From Isoetes taiwanensis (Eukaryota > Streptophyta > Lycopodiopsida > Isoetales > Isoetaceae), in NCBI GenBank assembly GCA_021234155.1, contig JAJEKV010000060.1, positions 1,638,988-1,702,987 on the forward strand: a stretch of DNA of 64,000 bases, read 5' to 3'. Both the position numbers and the translations under genes were made by a program. The notes beneath the pieces were generated by a model, which ran no database searches, was not told the origin of the DNA, and saw nothing but the letters and a program-made list of their open reading frames with translations. Positions 12,870 through 23,655 of this stretch are shown here, piece by piece (positions within the stretch are counted from its first letter, which is position 1; each line of letters opens with the position of its first letter).

Positions 12870-13949
12870 AGCCTTGATGTTACTAGACTCAGGATGCAGC
12901 CAAAGAGTTTCAGAGACTACGCTGCCAAATCCTTCCTTTGCAGGCCTTCTGCTTATTATTGATCATATAACGCTTGCCCCTCAGATTTCTGAATGCTCTT
13001 CTATGGGCCCAAAGCATGACACATCCAATGGTTGGAGCTTGGTGGGATGTATGTGGGGTGGCAATTGCAATATGTGGGAGGCCAATGCCTTTGGCATGTT
13101 GAATTACTTTAGGTTGACATGCGTGAACCATGCCCATCACAAATAAGCAAAATGGGTCTCACCTGCTAATTCCACCTGGAACATTCTTCTCTGAAGTGGT
13201 CAATCCATGCATCAAATAAATCATGCGGATCCAAGCCTTCTTTGGTAAGACATTGCTGCCCCTGGTTCACAGCCTGCAAGGAGATCTTTATCCCTCATTT
13301 TCTTGCCTTTGAAGACATAAAGATTCTTGGCAATTTTGCCCCTGCTGCACCGACACAACATAATGCAGTCAACCATTCTCGTTCTTGGGGATAGTCTCCG
13401 AGTCACATTTCTATCCCCTTCCTGCCAAAATTCTCAATCGCTGATCTACTGCCGCCTTGAACACCGTTTCATCACAATCTAAACTCTACTTGATCTAATT
13501 TTACTCATCATAACACTCTTTAGACCAATATAGAAACTCTTCAAGATTGATGGAGTTCATTGCTTTCTACCCTTGCACCAACATTGTGCTGACCTAAGAG
13601 AGATTCCCTCTCGATACCCTTCTTGAAGAGCCTCCACCATTTATCACCAGGAATTCCATCTTTGAAACATGTGTGCCTGCTTGGCACACATCTCAGCCGC
13701 CTTCTCTTCAAGAGGCCAATGGTGATGCCTTGACCTGATCACACATCTCCATAGCCCAATCGAGCAAGTATCTCCTTCAGCTGTAGTTAAACCTCTAGGA
13801 GTTGATCCCCTTTGGCTTCTACACCCCCTATACACCATCTAGTCGAAGTTGCTGGAATAACAAATTTTTGATGCTTTTCTCATGGACATGCCATCATCAA
13901 CTGCGATCTCCGGCCTCCATTGCCCATATTCCAGGCGCACCTTCTTCAT
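12870..13949 (-). pseudogene. Pogo/Tigger-like DDE transposase, broken
   Basis: In order on the minus strand: an ATG at 13949 followed by an N-terminal helix-turn-helix-like stretch (MKKVRLEYGQW, then GMSMRKASKI); GIPGDKWWRLFKK at about 13660-13620, typical of the CENP-B/Tc5-type DNA-binding region; a catalytic core containing TALCCVGAAG, DLFDAWIDHF, then RPILLICDGHGS (DGH at 13130-13138); and HTSH followed, after a frameshift, by LQPLDVSCFGP (13037-13005). The DGH and LQPLDV aspartates are the expected second and third catalytic residues. At least three frame changes and several stops make it non-functional. Transposases of this family cut and paste the element at TA sites, matching the observed ends. 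Confidence 0.8.
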
Positions 13950-14709
13950 GTTTCTAAATCCTCTTCCCTCGCTACCGTAAGTTTTCGTGTGGCCGTAGGG
14001 AGTATGTATCGAGGGCTCTTCCCTTCTTCCGTAAGGCTGTGGTGGGAGCTGAATTAGAGCAGATATTGTTCTGCCCTCAAATGCATTCTACAATAAGGCC
14101 AGAGATCCAGGGATTCAACAATGAATTCTTGGAAGGAAGGAGAAATGGAAAAGAGCTTTAGCTTAATGTGAATCGCCTCTATATAAATTGGAGTCGAATT
14201 GAGGGAAAGGAAGGCATTAACTAGTGGCTGGATGTGCATCCAGATCATTGATCCTGCATGTCGAATCAATCTAAGCACTCCATTTCTGTTTGGTCATTCT
14301 TTCTCCTCCGTGAAAAGAAGAGGGAAATTCGCTGTACGCATGCAAACCGGAAGAACCCTGTAAAAAAGGGATGTAAGATCAATGGCCAAAACAACCGTGA
14401 AATGCAACCCTCTATAACTCTAGATAGCAAAATGATTTTATACCTATAGAGGCTAATTTGGTCTCCACCAAGGACGCTCCATACACATCAATGGCTTCCA
14501 TAACCAGAGATGGCACTATCAGAGTCACAAGGACATAGCATGCTTCGTATGAAAGGGCTCTAAATGATCAGAGCTGCCCCCAATGTGCCGTGAAGCAACA
14601 GAAATGGAGTCGCCAGGGTTTCTGAATGATTCGCTCAGGTTTTTGTTGTAACTGTACAAGATTGTATTTTGCCCAAAAAGGGCCGGAACTTCCTGCCGCT
14701 ACACGGGTT

Positions 14710-14730
14710 CCGTTGATGGGCAGACTCCCT
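14710..14730 (-). repeat. Right terminal inverted repeat of the pogo-like element
   Basis: Reading outwards in reverse complement, it starts agggagtctgccc and is followed on the plus strand by TA at 14731-14732. Homology to the left end stops after 21 bp. Confidence 0.88.
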
Positions 14731-14732
14731 TA

Positions 14733-15365
14733 TCTATTCTTCAATGTTTCTTCCAAACGCAGCAACCTGCAAAGGAACTGACGTAAGGATGGCTTTGCAA
14801 AAAGTATTGTATATAGGAAAAACTGTATATAGGAAAAACTATGAGCTCTAGCTAATAAATTTGCTGAAAATCTGAAATGTGGACGAAGCAGAATGATCAA
14901 ACCTTTTGCTTGTACCCAGGAACATAAATAGTGCGCCCAACCTTACAGGTTCGATAACCAATATATTATAACAGAAGGCCTGGGACATCAAGTATAAGCA
15001 AGGTAATGTGTTAGCCCTTATAATCTTCCTGTTTCTACTTAAAACATTGCCTATCTAAATGCACCATTGCCTCACAGCTACATATTCACTAGGGTTTTTT
15101 GACATGAATAGAAAATAATAAATGAGTTGTTGAGCTGCTCACGCAAATATGTCCACACCTTCATGCTGGTCTGCCCCAAATACTTGGCTTGTATTCCTAA
15201 TGTGTAGCAATGCACAATAGTGCATTATATTTGTGCCCTCATCCATGCTCTATGAAGCTTTGCTGATGTACTCCATGGAGTCTGCAAATATTCCCAACCG
15301 CTTACACAATATCAATATGTATGGTCTCTGGCTTCAACAATACTTCTTGCATTCTTTAATTCATT
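14733..15365. other. 3' flank of the PPR gene
   Basis: No further coding region is seen. A 16-17 bp direct repeat (tgtatataggaaaaac, twice) sits near 14808-14840. The PPR stop is at 15366-15368, so its 3' UTR should lie here. No clear poly(A) signal could be singled out. Confidence 0.4.
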
Positions 15366-17327
15366 TTAATGACCAGCTGCAGCATAGATCTCCGATAACA
15401 AAACATATGGTGCAGAGCTTTCCGGATCCACCTTCAAAAGGTTTTCTGCAGCCCGCTGTCCAAGTCTCACATCACCATTATTTCTGCACGAACCTAAAAG
15501 GGATGTCCACGGTATTGCGCCAGCTTCAAATGGCATGCTAGTAATAAATGAATCTACACCATCTAGCTTTAATGCTCTCCCCAAAAGATCGACCATGGAA
15601 TTATAATGATCCCAGTTTAGTGTTATATTATGATGCTGACCAGAAGACACAAAGCAGTAACAACCATCATCCACAAGACCACTATGACTACAGGCTGTAA
15701 GTATGCTACCAAATGTAACCTCATTTGGCATAAACCCTCTCTCTTGCATTAGCTGAAACATCTTGAATGCTTCTTCTCCATGCCCATGCTGAGCATAAAT
15801 TGCAATCATGACATTCCAAGCAACAATATTTCTGGTATGCATTTTGTCGAACACCCCTCGTGCATTTTCTAAGCTTCCGCACTTCCCATACATGTTGATC
15901 AACGAACTACCTACCACAACATCTAACTCAAATCCATAGGTCATAATGCATTTATGGGTGTTTTTACCTGCAACCAAAGCTGCTGCCCTACCACAGGCAT
16001 CGAGAACATTAATAAAGGTCACTCTATCTGGGAGCATATGCTCGTTTTTCATTTGTTGAAACAATTGCAGAGCATCATCTGTCATGTTTGCCTCAGTGTA
16101 CGCCGAAATCATCACATTCCAGGAAACTATATCGCGCTCGGGCATTCTTGAAAAGAATTTATATGCATCATCAACTTGTTTTTGCTGTGCATAAGCTGCA
16201 ATCATTGCATTCCAGGAGATAACATTACGCTGAGGCATTTGTTGAAAGAGCTCATGGGCTTCATTTAAGCACCCCTGCTGAGCATAAGCTGCAATCATGG
16301 TATTCCAAGAGACTATATCGCGTACAGGCATCTGTCGGAACAAATTAAGAGCCTCCACAACCTGACCACGCTGGGCAAGAACAGAAATCATTACATTCCA
16401 TGTCACCACATCCCGTTCAGGCATTTGCTTGAATAGGTTAAAAGCATGGTCCAGGTGGCCTTCCTTAGCATATGCTTCAATGATGACAGTCCATGAAATC
16501 ACATTCTTGTAAGGCATTTGTTGGAAGAGCTGAAGAGCTTCTTTGAGCTCCCTTTGCTGAGCATGACCTGAAATCATTGTAGTCCAAGAAACCACATCCC
16601 TTTCAGGCATTCGTTGAAAGAATTCCTGGGCCTGCTTGACCAGACCATGCTGCACATAAGCTGCAAGAATATTATTCCATGAGGCAAGAGTCCTATCAGG
16701 CATACAATTAAAAAGTTCAACTGCCTCTTTCAGATAGCCCAGCTGGGTGTATGCCATGATTAACGTATTATATGAAATAGCATCCTTGTTGGGCATTTGT
16801 CGAAACAATTGAAGGGCTTCTTTAAGATGGCCGTGTTGAGAAAATCCTGCAAGCAAAGCATTCCATGAGACCACATTCTGTTCTGGCATATGCTGGAAAA
16901 GCTCAAGAGCATTTTTTAATTGTCCCTGGCGAGCATAAGCTGCAATCATAATATTCCAGGAGAAAGAATTTGGCTTGAGAAGGTTATCAAACACCGATCT
17001 GGCATCATGTAAGGCTCCGCACTTGCCATACATCTGCATAAGAAGATTTGCCAGAAGTCGCTCATGCCCTAATCCATTTCTAACAATATAATCATGAAGT
17101 TGTTTACCCTTAGATAAAGCTCTAGAACTGGCACATCGCCGAAGCAAAGAAGCAATTTCGTTAAAGGTCAACCTGCCCAACTCATCCTGATATATTGAGG
17201 ATTTCCTTGATGTGCAAAACTGAGCTGCAAATGTAATCCTTTTTTGAGCACAAAACTGAAAAATCGTCTCCGGCATGACCACCACCTTGTGCACGATCCC
17301 TTTCTGTATGCTGCACATTGCTTTCAT
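15366..17327 (-). CDS. Pentatricopeptide-repeat (PPR) protein, 653 aa, PLS class without DYW domain
   Basis: A single uninterrupted frame encodes a sequence-specific RNA-binding PPR protein; relatives act in mitochondria or chloroplasts on RNA editing, splicing or stability. Residues 1-45 are basic and poor in acidic residues, compatible with an organelle transit peptide. Residues 50-120 hold L/S-like repeats (GKQLHDYIV, MYGKCGALHDA). Residues 121-430 are ten consecutive 31-residue S-type motifs (SWN.MIAAYAQ.G...EA..LF..MP.RD). Residues 431-560 return to P-L-S order (PDRVTFINVL, MYGKCGSLENA, PNEVTFGSIL), and an E1-like end runs to LLSEIYAAAG. It stops there: the usual following E/E+ and DYW deaminase parts are missing, so it may be a truncated or specialised form. 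Start chosen at the first ATG; residue 18 (17276) is an alternative. Intronless, as usual for PPR genes. Confidence 0.93.
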   Translation of the reverse strand: MKAMCSIQKGIVHKVVVMPETIFQFCAQKRITFAAQFCTSRKSSIYQDELGRLTFNEIASLLRRCASSRALSKGKQLHDYIVRNGLGHERLLANLLMQMYGKCGALHDARSVFDNLLKPNSFSWNIMIAAYARQGQLKNALELFQHMPEQNVVSWNALLAGFSQHGHLKEALQLFRQMPNKDAISYNTLIMAYTQLGYLKEAVELFNCMPDRTLASWNNILAAYVQHGLVKQAQEFFQRMPERDVVSWTTMISGHAQQRELKEALQLFQQMPYKNVISWTVIIEAYAKEGHLDHAFNLFKQMPERDVVTWNVMISVLAQRGQVVEALNLFRQMPVRDIVSWNTMIAAYAQQGCLNEAHELFQQMPQRNVISWNAMIAAYAQQKQVDDAYKFFSRMPERDIVSWNVMISAYTEANMTDDALQLFQQMKNEHMLPDRVTFINVLDACGRAAALVAGKNTHKCIMTYGFELDVVVGSSLINMYGKCGSLENARGVFDKMHTRNIVAWNVMIAIYAQHGHGEEAFKMFQLMQERGFMPNEVTFGSILTACSHSGLVDDGCYCFVSSGQHHNITLNWDHYNSMVDLLGRALKLDGVDSFITSMPFEAGAIPWTSLLGSCRNNGDVRLGQRAAENLLKVDPESSAPYVLLSEIYAAAGH

Positions 17328-17401
17328 AAGGTTTACATTTTAAGATCAAATTGCAGCTTATCAGAGAATAACCTGTTATTTGGGATTATCTTGTATACAG
17401 G

Positions 17402-17483
17402 AATGTTTGTGTGGGTGGGGGGGATTCTGGCCTAGAAAATTGGCCGATCCCTTTCTGGCCAGAATCCCCCCCACACAAACATT
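17402..17483. repeat. Near-perfect hairpin 75 bp upstream of the PPR start codon
   Basis: Left arm 17402-17432 and right arm 17457-17483 are reverse complements, except that the left arm carries four extra bases in its G run. The arms contain aatgtttgtgtgg and ggattctggcc; the spacer is 24 bases. About 27 paired bases with high G+C would fold stably in DNA or RNA. It falls in the likely promoter or 5' UTR of the minus-strand PPR gene. It could be a small foldback transposon or a source of small RNA; nothing in the sequence decides which. Confidence 0.85.
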
Positions 17484-19329
17484 CATGTAACAATGGTGAG
17501 GCATTTTTACGTGCCAAATGCCATTCACCACAATTTTTCTCTGTTGGCCAGGAGCTCGCTGTAGGCGTCGTGGCAGCTAGAGGTTTAGCCGTCGTGGATC
17601 GTGTTTGCATTTTTAGGCGCGGAGTTACGCTCTTTCTTTGATGGGATTTTGAAGAAAGGCACTTTAGAGTATCATAGTTTTTGAAGGATCTTTGTGCCTT
17701 CGGAGATTTTCTTGTTTCTTAGAGTGGCTTGCCTGGTAGTGGATATGAGTTCTTGGTGGCTTATGGATCTTCTGTGGATCTTTCTTTTAGGCGGCTCTTT
17801 TTGAAGTAGGGGCGATGGCGGAAGCGAGCCCGTTAGAATGGAGCACCTGCGTATCGCGGTAGGCGAGGGGCCAGGCGGGGCCGAGCGTTATATAGACATC
17901 TACATTGGAGCATCTGTTAGAAGACATTCTGTTATTAGATCAAGGCGCGAGGCTACATCAAAATTTGGAGAAACAAGACCGTGACAAGAGTTTGAAGATT
18001 GGATGGATTTGTCACGATTTTTACATTTTGTTTTATGTTGAATAGTATGGCGTTGAGCTTTTATTTTGTTGTTTCTTTAGCTTATTCTTAGATTCATCTA
18101 TTTGTCTTAAGAGCACCGATTTTGTCTCTGATGAGTTTGCCGCCTACGAGAAAAACATCACATTTCCTTGAGAATCAGCAGTTCTGCCAAAATGGACACG
18201 AAGAAATCGGTTACTTGAAAGAATGTATACCACGTGGCATCACGGATAAGCCGGATAGAGAAAATGCTCCACCCAAATTTTACGTGTTTCGATTCCACTA
18301 CGAAATACGATAAACTTTCTTATTTTTACCCAATAACTTCTGCCACATCAGAAAATAAGAATACTTGTTTTTTCACTAAGGGCGAAATCACACTACTAGA
18401 CAACCAAAACCTATGCTCCTGCTTCTTTGTCAAATTCTAGTGCGCATATCATATTAGAGCCCATATTAGAGCCCGCCTTATCACAAAAAGTTAAGCCAAT
18501 CACATAAAAGAATTACAAAAGCAAACCAAAGAAGCGAATCAAAGCTTATCAATTCAAGCTTGATCCGAGCTGGCTTCCCGGACAGAACTTCGGCGACCTC
18601 CTTCTCCGGGATAAGATTTCGCACCCACAATGTGATATGAAGCAGGTGGACAACTCCAGCATGACATCTTGCTATTGGGCCACGTCTATTCTGATTTCTT
18701 CTTCTTCCGGTAGTGTGGTTCCACCTTCCACTATGGTGGACGTTCATTTAGAACAGTTCCTTAATTTAAGCAACAGTTTTGCCACGTGATTCCACATATC
18801 AAACATAAAAAAATCCATGTAAGAGACATTAGGGGAGGGTGACCTTCCTTTGTTAAAAGACCATTATTGGTGTTTTGGCCTTGAATTATATGCCATTTTT
18901 TCTCATTTTGCGCCTACTGCTGAACCTTCATTACATGAGCTTGTTTCTAGCCGGACGCTCGGAAAGCGACTCCGAAGTGGAATCGATTGGAAAACTGACT
19001 CCGGAGCAAGGGGCAGTCACCTCGGCCATCAAAACATTATTTAGCCTTCCTTCCTTTACTCCTTTCTTTTGAAGCGATTTTGAGTTGCTCCATCTTGATA
19101 ATCATGATAGGACGCATATAATTTAGGATTCATTACCCAATTTGGGCTGCTCCATCTGAGCCGGAGGATATTTAGGAAATCTTGCCTCCCTTCTTCCATG
19201 TATTCTTATAAAAGGAAGGAATCAAGATAAAAATTTGAGAGTTGTCTTGTAGGAAGAGATGAGCAAAATGCATGATAAGATGCATGATAAGTAAAATTCA
19301 TGCTTGCATTGAATGAATAATAACTTTTC
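17484..19329. other. Upstream region of the PPR gene; no further gene recognised
   Basis: This is moderately G+C-rich near 17800-17900, then AT-rich. The short frames, such as minus 18481-18747, do not resemble a known family. The 5' end of the second pogo-like relic may extend leftwards into this stretch, but no inverted-repeat end was found. Confidence 0.35.
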
Positions 19330-21174
19330 ATATATTTTAGGATTGCCAAAGAAATGGCCATTAGTAAAGAAAGGCCCTCATGAGAGGCTGGAAAAATACA
19401 TTAGGAAAAGAAAGAGGCGGTGAACAGGAAGGGCATATATTAGTAAGGACTGAAGATGGTGAGATCACAATTGAGAACTGACATCTAGTCACGAATTTAA
19501 GATCAACTAAGAGGGTGGCTGGCAGATGCAGTAAGAAAATGCCCTCGCATATTGACACTTGAAGAGAAAATGATATCGTGAGTTGGTGTTTAGAGCGGAG
19601 GAAGCAGGTCATGGTGTGATAGCACTTCTAAAGAGGAGAAGTAAGCGGTATCTTGTTGATAAATACAGCATTCAAGAATGGCTCCTAGTACCAAGTGGTG
19701 GAGAAGCTTTAGAGAAGCATCCACAACTTTTCCACTAAAGATCTTGTGAGACACTAGATGTATGAGTTAATGCTAATGCTTGAACTGAAGTTTGGACTTT
19801 TTTTATAATTCTTTAGAGCACACTTTATCTTTAGTCAAGGTTTGATCCGGAATATATGGAATTGTGATCAAGCCAGGAGTTCAAGCGGAGCAGGATTTCG
19901 GGCGGAGGAGGTGTGCTAGGAAAGGCGCAAGAAATGTATTCAGGCATCATACGAAATCGAATGGGTCACCATTTTGTATTTTGTTGCAATCTTTGCCGAA
20001 TATTTATACTAAGTTTCTATATTTTTCAAGGCAAAGAATTAGAGCAAATCATATTGTAAGGCTGCGAGCAAGGAGCATCCATGGCGGTGCAAGAAGAGCA
20101 TGGATGACGAAGACCTCTTTCGAGCAATGGGTGAATAATCATTTACATAAAAATATAGGGTGGTGTCATTGGATAACCCACACTTATTAATTTTGGATAG
20201 AGCACGCTAGTCATGTTGATATTGAGGGTGATTGGGCGACAAGGAGTATAGGCTTGCATCTATTTATCCTTCACCACATACAAGGTCTGGCTTGACCTTT
20301 AGATGTATCATGCTTTATAAGCCCATTGAAATGACATTCAAAAGGTGAGAGGCAAATATGCTTTGTGAATAAGAGAATTGAACCTAAGAAAGAAGATTTA
20401 GCAACAATGATATGTGAAGCTATTGAGGATGCTTTAACACCTCGAAAATATCAAGGCGGTTTTAGAGATAAAGGATCCATCCATTCAATAGGCTTCTTTG
20501 TACAAGTAATGGGAGATATGACGATGGCGACAAATGGTATAGCCCTGTGATCTATGGAAGAAACTGGTTTTACCACAAAATACTAGCGTAACGGCCAACA
20601 TCTAATGTTGATGCCAACAATACTATTAATCTCACCACAAATGATCACATGAAGACCATATGGAAGAGCATGGCGACTAACATCAATTGTGTTCCAACAT
20701 CTTATGGTTTTGTCAAATGCAAACAATTTGCCCTCTGATTGGTCTTCCAGAAGGTATGCGCTGATGAAGGTAGTTCGTTGTAATGAAGCTAATCTTGGAA
20801 TTTATAACAATAGTTGAACTAATGTTGATTTTGTAAAAAGTGACGAGTGATGCAAATCACGAACAATATGTCAACATCTCATATGGCTCAATCAAGCTAG
20901 CGTAACATCATTATAAACATTGCATCTCTCCTACTAGCAGTCTTGCGCTACAAATGGTTCATTTCCATTGTCAATTACTTTTAGTATCAATGGATTTTGG
21001 CCTCGGCATGTACTAGTAACGATGATCTTGGCTACATCTACCTGCAGAGATGCTCTATTGCAACCACAACCTTCACAACCGTCCATCCACGGAGATGTGC
21101 AATTGCAGCCACAACACATGCCCCATGTGGCAAAAAGAAGGAAGACATCGATTAAGCGTACTTGGGGCTTGTAA
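19330..21174 (+). pseudogene. Second pogo/Tigger-like DDE transposase relic
   Basis: Plus-strand fragments occur in transposase order across several frames: DIVSWCLERRKQVM (about 19573-19613), SIHNFSTKDL (about 19715-19745), RQRIRANHIVR (about 20030-20063), WMTKTSFEQWVNNHLHK (about 20099-20150), LLILD (20184-20198, broken right after the catalytic aspartate), ASHVDIE, GLHLF, PLDVSCF (20296-20316) and IEDALTPRKYQGGFRDKGS (about 20422-20478). These follow the DDE_1 layout of the element at 10.7-14.7 kb, but with different sequence, so it is another family. The basic stretch VAKRRKTSIKRTWGL at the 3' end may be its tail. Many stops; no terminal repeats located. Confidence 0.72.
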
Positions 21175-22113
21175 CCTAGCATGGTGTTTGTTGCTGTGAG
21201 ATAAGGGAGAGGGCTCGAAACTTAGCAGGCGGAGAAAGGTAAAAGTTGCAAAAAGTAGGAGGAGAAAAGAGTCGAGAAAGGAGGAAAAAAAAATTACCCA
21301 AAAGAGATGTTACAAAAAGTATTGAAGAGGAAGGAAGAGAAGCTAAAGAAGAGCCACCCAATTGGGTAAACAAATTAGACAACTTGTCAGTTAGCCTTTG
21401 CTCGAGGAGGACACCATTGGCATGTGTTCATGATTTGAATTTTGATGGTAGTGATGAGCATACTAACGTAGGCGTTATGTGTTAGTAGATCACGAATAGG
21501 AGCTCCTCCAATAAAGGCCTATGCCATCAAGGTTTGGTGATCAAATTTGGTCAAGACATTTGTTTTCAAGCATATGAGACTCAATGGGAGTCATGGACAT
21601 GAATTCACAGCCATGGGTCAGAAATATAAACACCTTACAATGAGACAAGAGAAAGAAAACAATGCTTAAGGTACTAACACATTCTCTTGTTTATATAATC
21701 CCTCATTATATTCATTCTTTAATATTGTTTTGTAGTGATTCACGAGGGGTTTACTTTGCAATTGATTTGATTAATGGAAGAAATTGATAAACATTGTACT
21801 TAGAATAGAAACGATTTGAGACTTCTTTGTGTCTTTATGTTTTGGCAAGTGTGTTTAAAAGCGTGTCTTTGTGTTGTTTTGTATTAGGGTATGTTTTAAA
21901 CACACAAGGAAACATGCTAATTGTGCTAAAATTGCACTACAGTTTAAACACAAAGCTTGAAGGATCTCTACAGTGACTTTAGTGGTATAAAAGGCCACTG
22001 AGGCAGTGGCCAGCCTTGAGGCAGTGTTGAACATTTTCTTGCATAACCGGTTTCAAATTCTATATTTCTCTTTCTTGGATTCAGTTGGAGATCGATTCTG
22101 AGGGGTTTCACGT
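21175..22113. other. Intergenic; possible tail of the second pogo-like relic
   Basis: A lysine/glutamate-rich frame at 21246-21485 (KSRERRKKKLPKRD) lies downstream of the transposase fragments on the same strand and could belong to that element. Otherwise nothing is recognised. Confidence 0.3.
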
Positions 22114-22209
22114 CTTTCAAAGGGTCTTGCAGCAATTATTGTTGTAGGATATGGAATGTCCCTGTTGTTTCCATTCACCATTGACTATTTAGCCTTGATT
22201 CCGGCACGA
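22114..22209 (+). pseudogene. Fragment resembling exon 1 of a TMEM115/rhomboid-like (RBL19-type) gene
   Basis: Thirty-two in-frame codons read LSKGLAAIIVVGYGMSLLF and continue to YLALIPAR. This matches, as I remember it, the first transmembrane helix and the conserved LSKGLA and YLALIPAR boundary of plant rhomboid-like/TMEM115 Golgi membrane proteins. A stop codon lies a few codons upstream in frame with no ATG, and a TAA follows directly where the exon would be expected to end, without a GT donor. The following kilobases do not show the rest of the protein. It is therefore probably an isolated, decayed exon, left from a lost gene or carried by a transposon. Confidence 0.5.
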
Positions 22210-22212
22210 TAA

Positions 22213-23655
22213 ATTATGTGAAAAGTTCTATTATTGACTAGATCATGGCAAATGCAATCCTTATTGACATTAGATGAAGGATGAAGGCTAAACTACTGGG
22301 CAAAAAGCTGTGTTGTGCATCTTGATAAGGTTCGACTGTCAACCACATGTTCTACTGCCTACATGTGATGCCAACTGCAAAGTTTCCCCCTAAAGCAGTG
22401 TAGGCAATGATAAATGAGTATCTTGTCTCAATTGTAGATTGATTAATCCCTCAAGACAAGGGGCTATCGAATCTGGTGTGGAGCATCTACGCACTTGTCA
22501 TGATCCATTTCCAATGCATTATTTTGCGTTGTTAGAGGTTAGTCCATTAGAGTTCTGTTTAGTTTCTTGTGTTCCTAGCCTAATTGATATAATTTTGCTT
22601 ATTTTTGCAGGTGCAGAACAATTTTTTGGTAAGTATTCTTTGTCATTTTCTGTAGCCCATATTGCCCTCTTTTTCCTATATGCATGGTTTTAAGTAAACT
22701 ATAGCAATAGCTGTAAAATTGAGTTTGCTGACCTTGTCAAGATCTTAGTGACTGTAACAGTACTGCTTTTTGAGAAATCCATAATTTCGGTCGGCTACCG
22801 TGATCTATGCTCCAGGTGCAATTTTGGGAGCTTTATATGGTTTTGTTATCTTTTATCGTCATATGGCACAAATTAAGTCTCATGGCAACTTCCCACTTGA
22901 ATTCAGAAACACAAAGACTTCTCTTTCATTCACTTTCATTGTTCGAATCAAGAATTCCCCAGAAGGTGCTAGGAACACTGAAAGGTCAAGGGATTGATGT
23001 GTCGGGAAATGCTTCTAATTGCACTGTGTATCTTCAAATGCACCATTCAGATGTGCACATATTCTGATTGCTTTTATTATGTTATGAAGTTTGTTGAGCT
23101 GGGATGGATAGAAGTGCTTTGTGGAAAAACAAAACACAACAGGCTATTTGATCTTCTAGGCTCTTAGCAATGTGATCTTACAAGTGGCAAGTGTCTAACA
23201 TATGCTTTAATTACCTGCTTGAATGAAAATGCAGCTATCATTCCCTACAGTATAATTCTGAACCCGAATACCATTCTTTTCAATGAACATCAGATATTGT
23301 ACAAAAACTATGATTTCTTTGAGGAAGAATAATCAATGCATAGATTCTGAGTGTTTAAACTTTCTGCAAGCTTTTAATTATTGGAAGCATTTTATTCACT
23401 TTGCCTTCTGCTTCGAGAGATCAATCATCTAGCCTACTTAGACCTAGGATGCTTTTATATGGGTACTAAAGGGAACCTTTAAATTCAATGCTAAGAGGAG
23501 TTATTTTTATAGGGTTCCTTTCAGCACACCTCTTTTCCTCATGGTATTGGGATGTGCAATGATGCTGCTTATCTGACACATGAAGTAAGTTAAGTGTAGG
23601 CTAAATTTAGACTGCTTCAGTTTTCCCAATTTGAATTTGGCATGGATTTTAGAGT
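22213..23655. other. Non-coding, with splice-like signals
   Basis: A strong acceptor-like tract (tttttgcag) at about 22604-22612 is followed 18 bases later by gtaagt, giving a possible micro-exon. A frame at 22800-22997 (APGAILGALYGFVIFYRHM) has a membrane-like start but no family I recognise. Confidence 0.3.

Larger units (their letters stand above)
10668..14730 (-). mobile_element. Pogo/Tigger-like (Tc1/mariner superfamily) DNA transposon, 4,063 bp, complete ends
   Basis: The ends are 21-bp terminal inverted repeats matching at 20 of 21 positions, each directly flanked by TA (10666-10667 and 14731-14732), the target duplication of the Tc1/mariner superfamily. Inside, on the minus strand, is a broken DDE_1-type transposase with helix-turn-helix N-terminus, DGH and LQPLDV motifs, then a charged tail region and an internal 220-bp duplication. 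The copy is dead (frameshifts and stops), but its ends are well preserved. It lies 3' of the PPR gene, whose coding region starts about 635 bp away. The family assignment rests on motif order plus the TA duplication. Confidence 0.85.

Noticed and set aside
12874-13146. 90-codon plus frame
   Set aside because: Antisense to the DGH and LQPLDV region of the transposase, which explains its openness.
15954-16151. Plus-strand frame opposite the PPR gene
   Set aside because: Shadow frame of the repeat-rich PPR coding strand.
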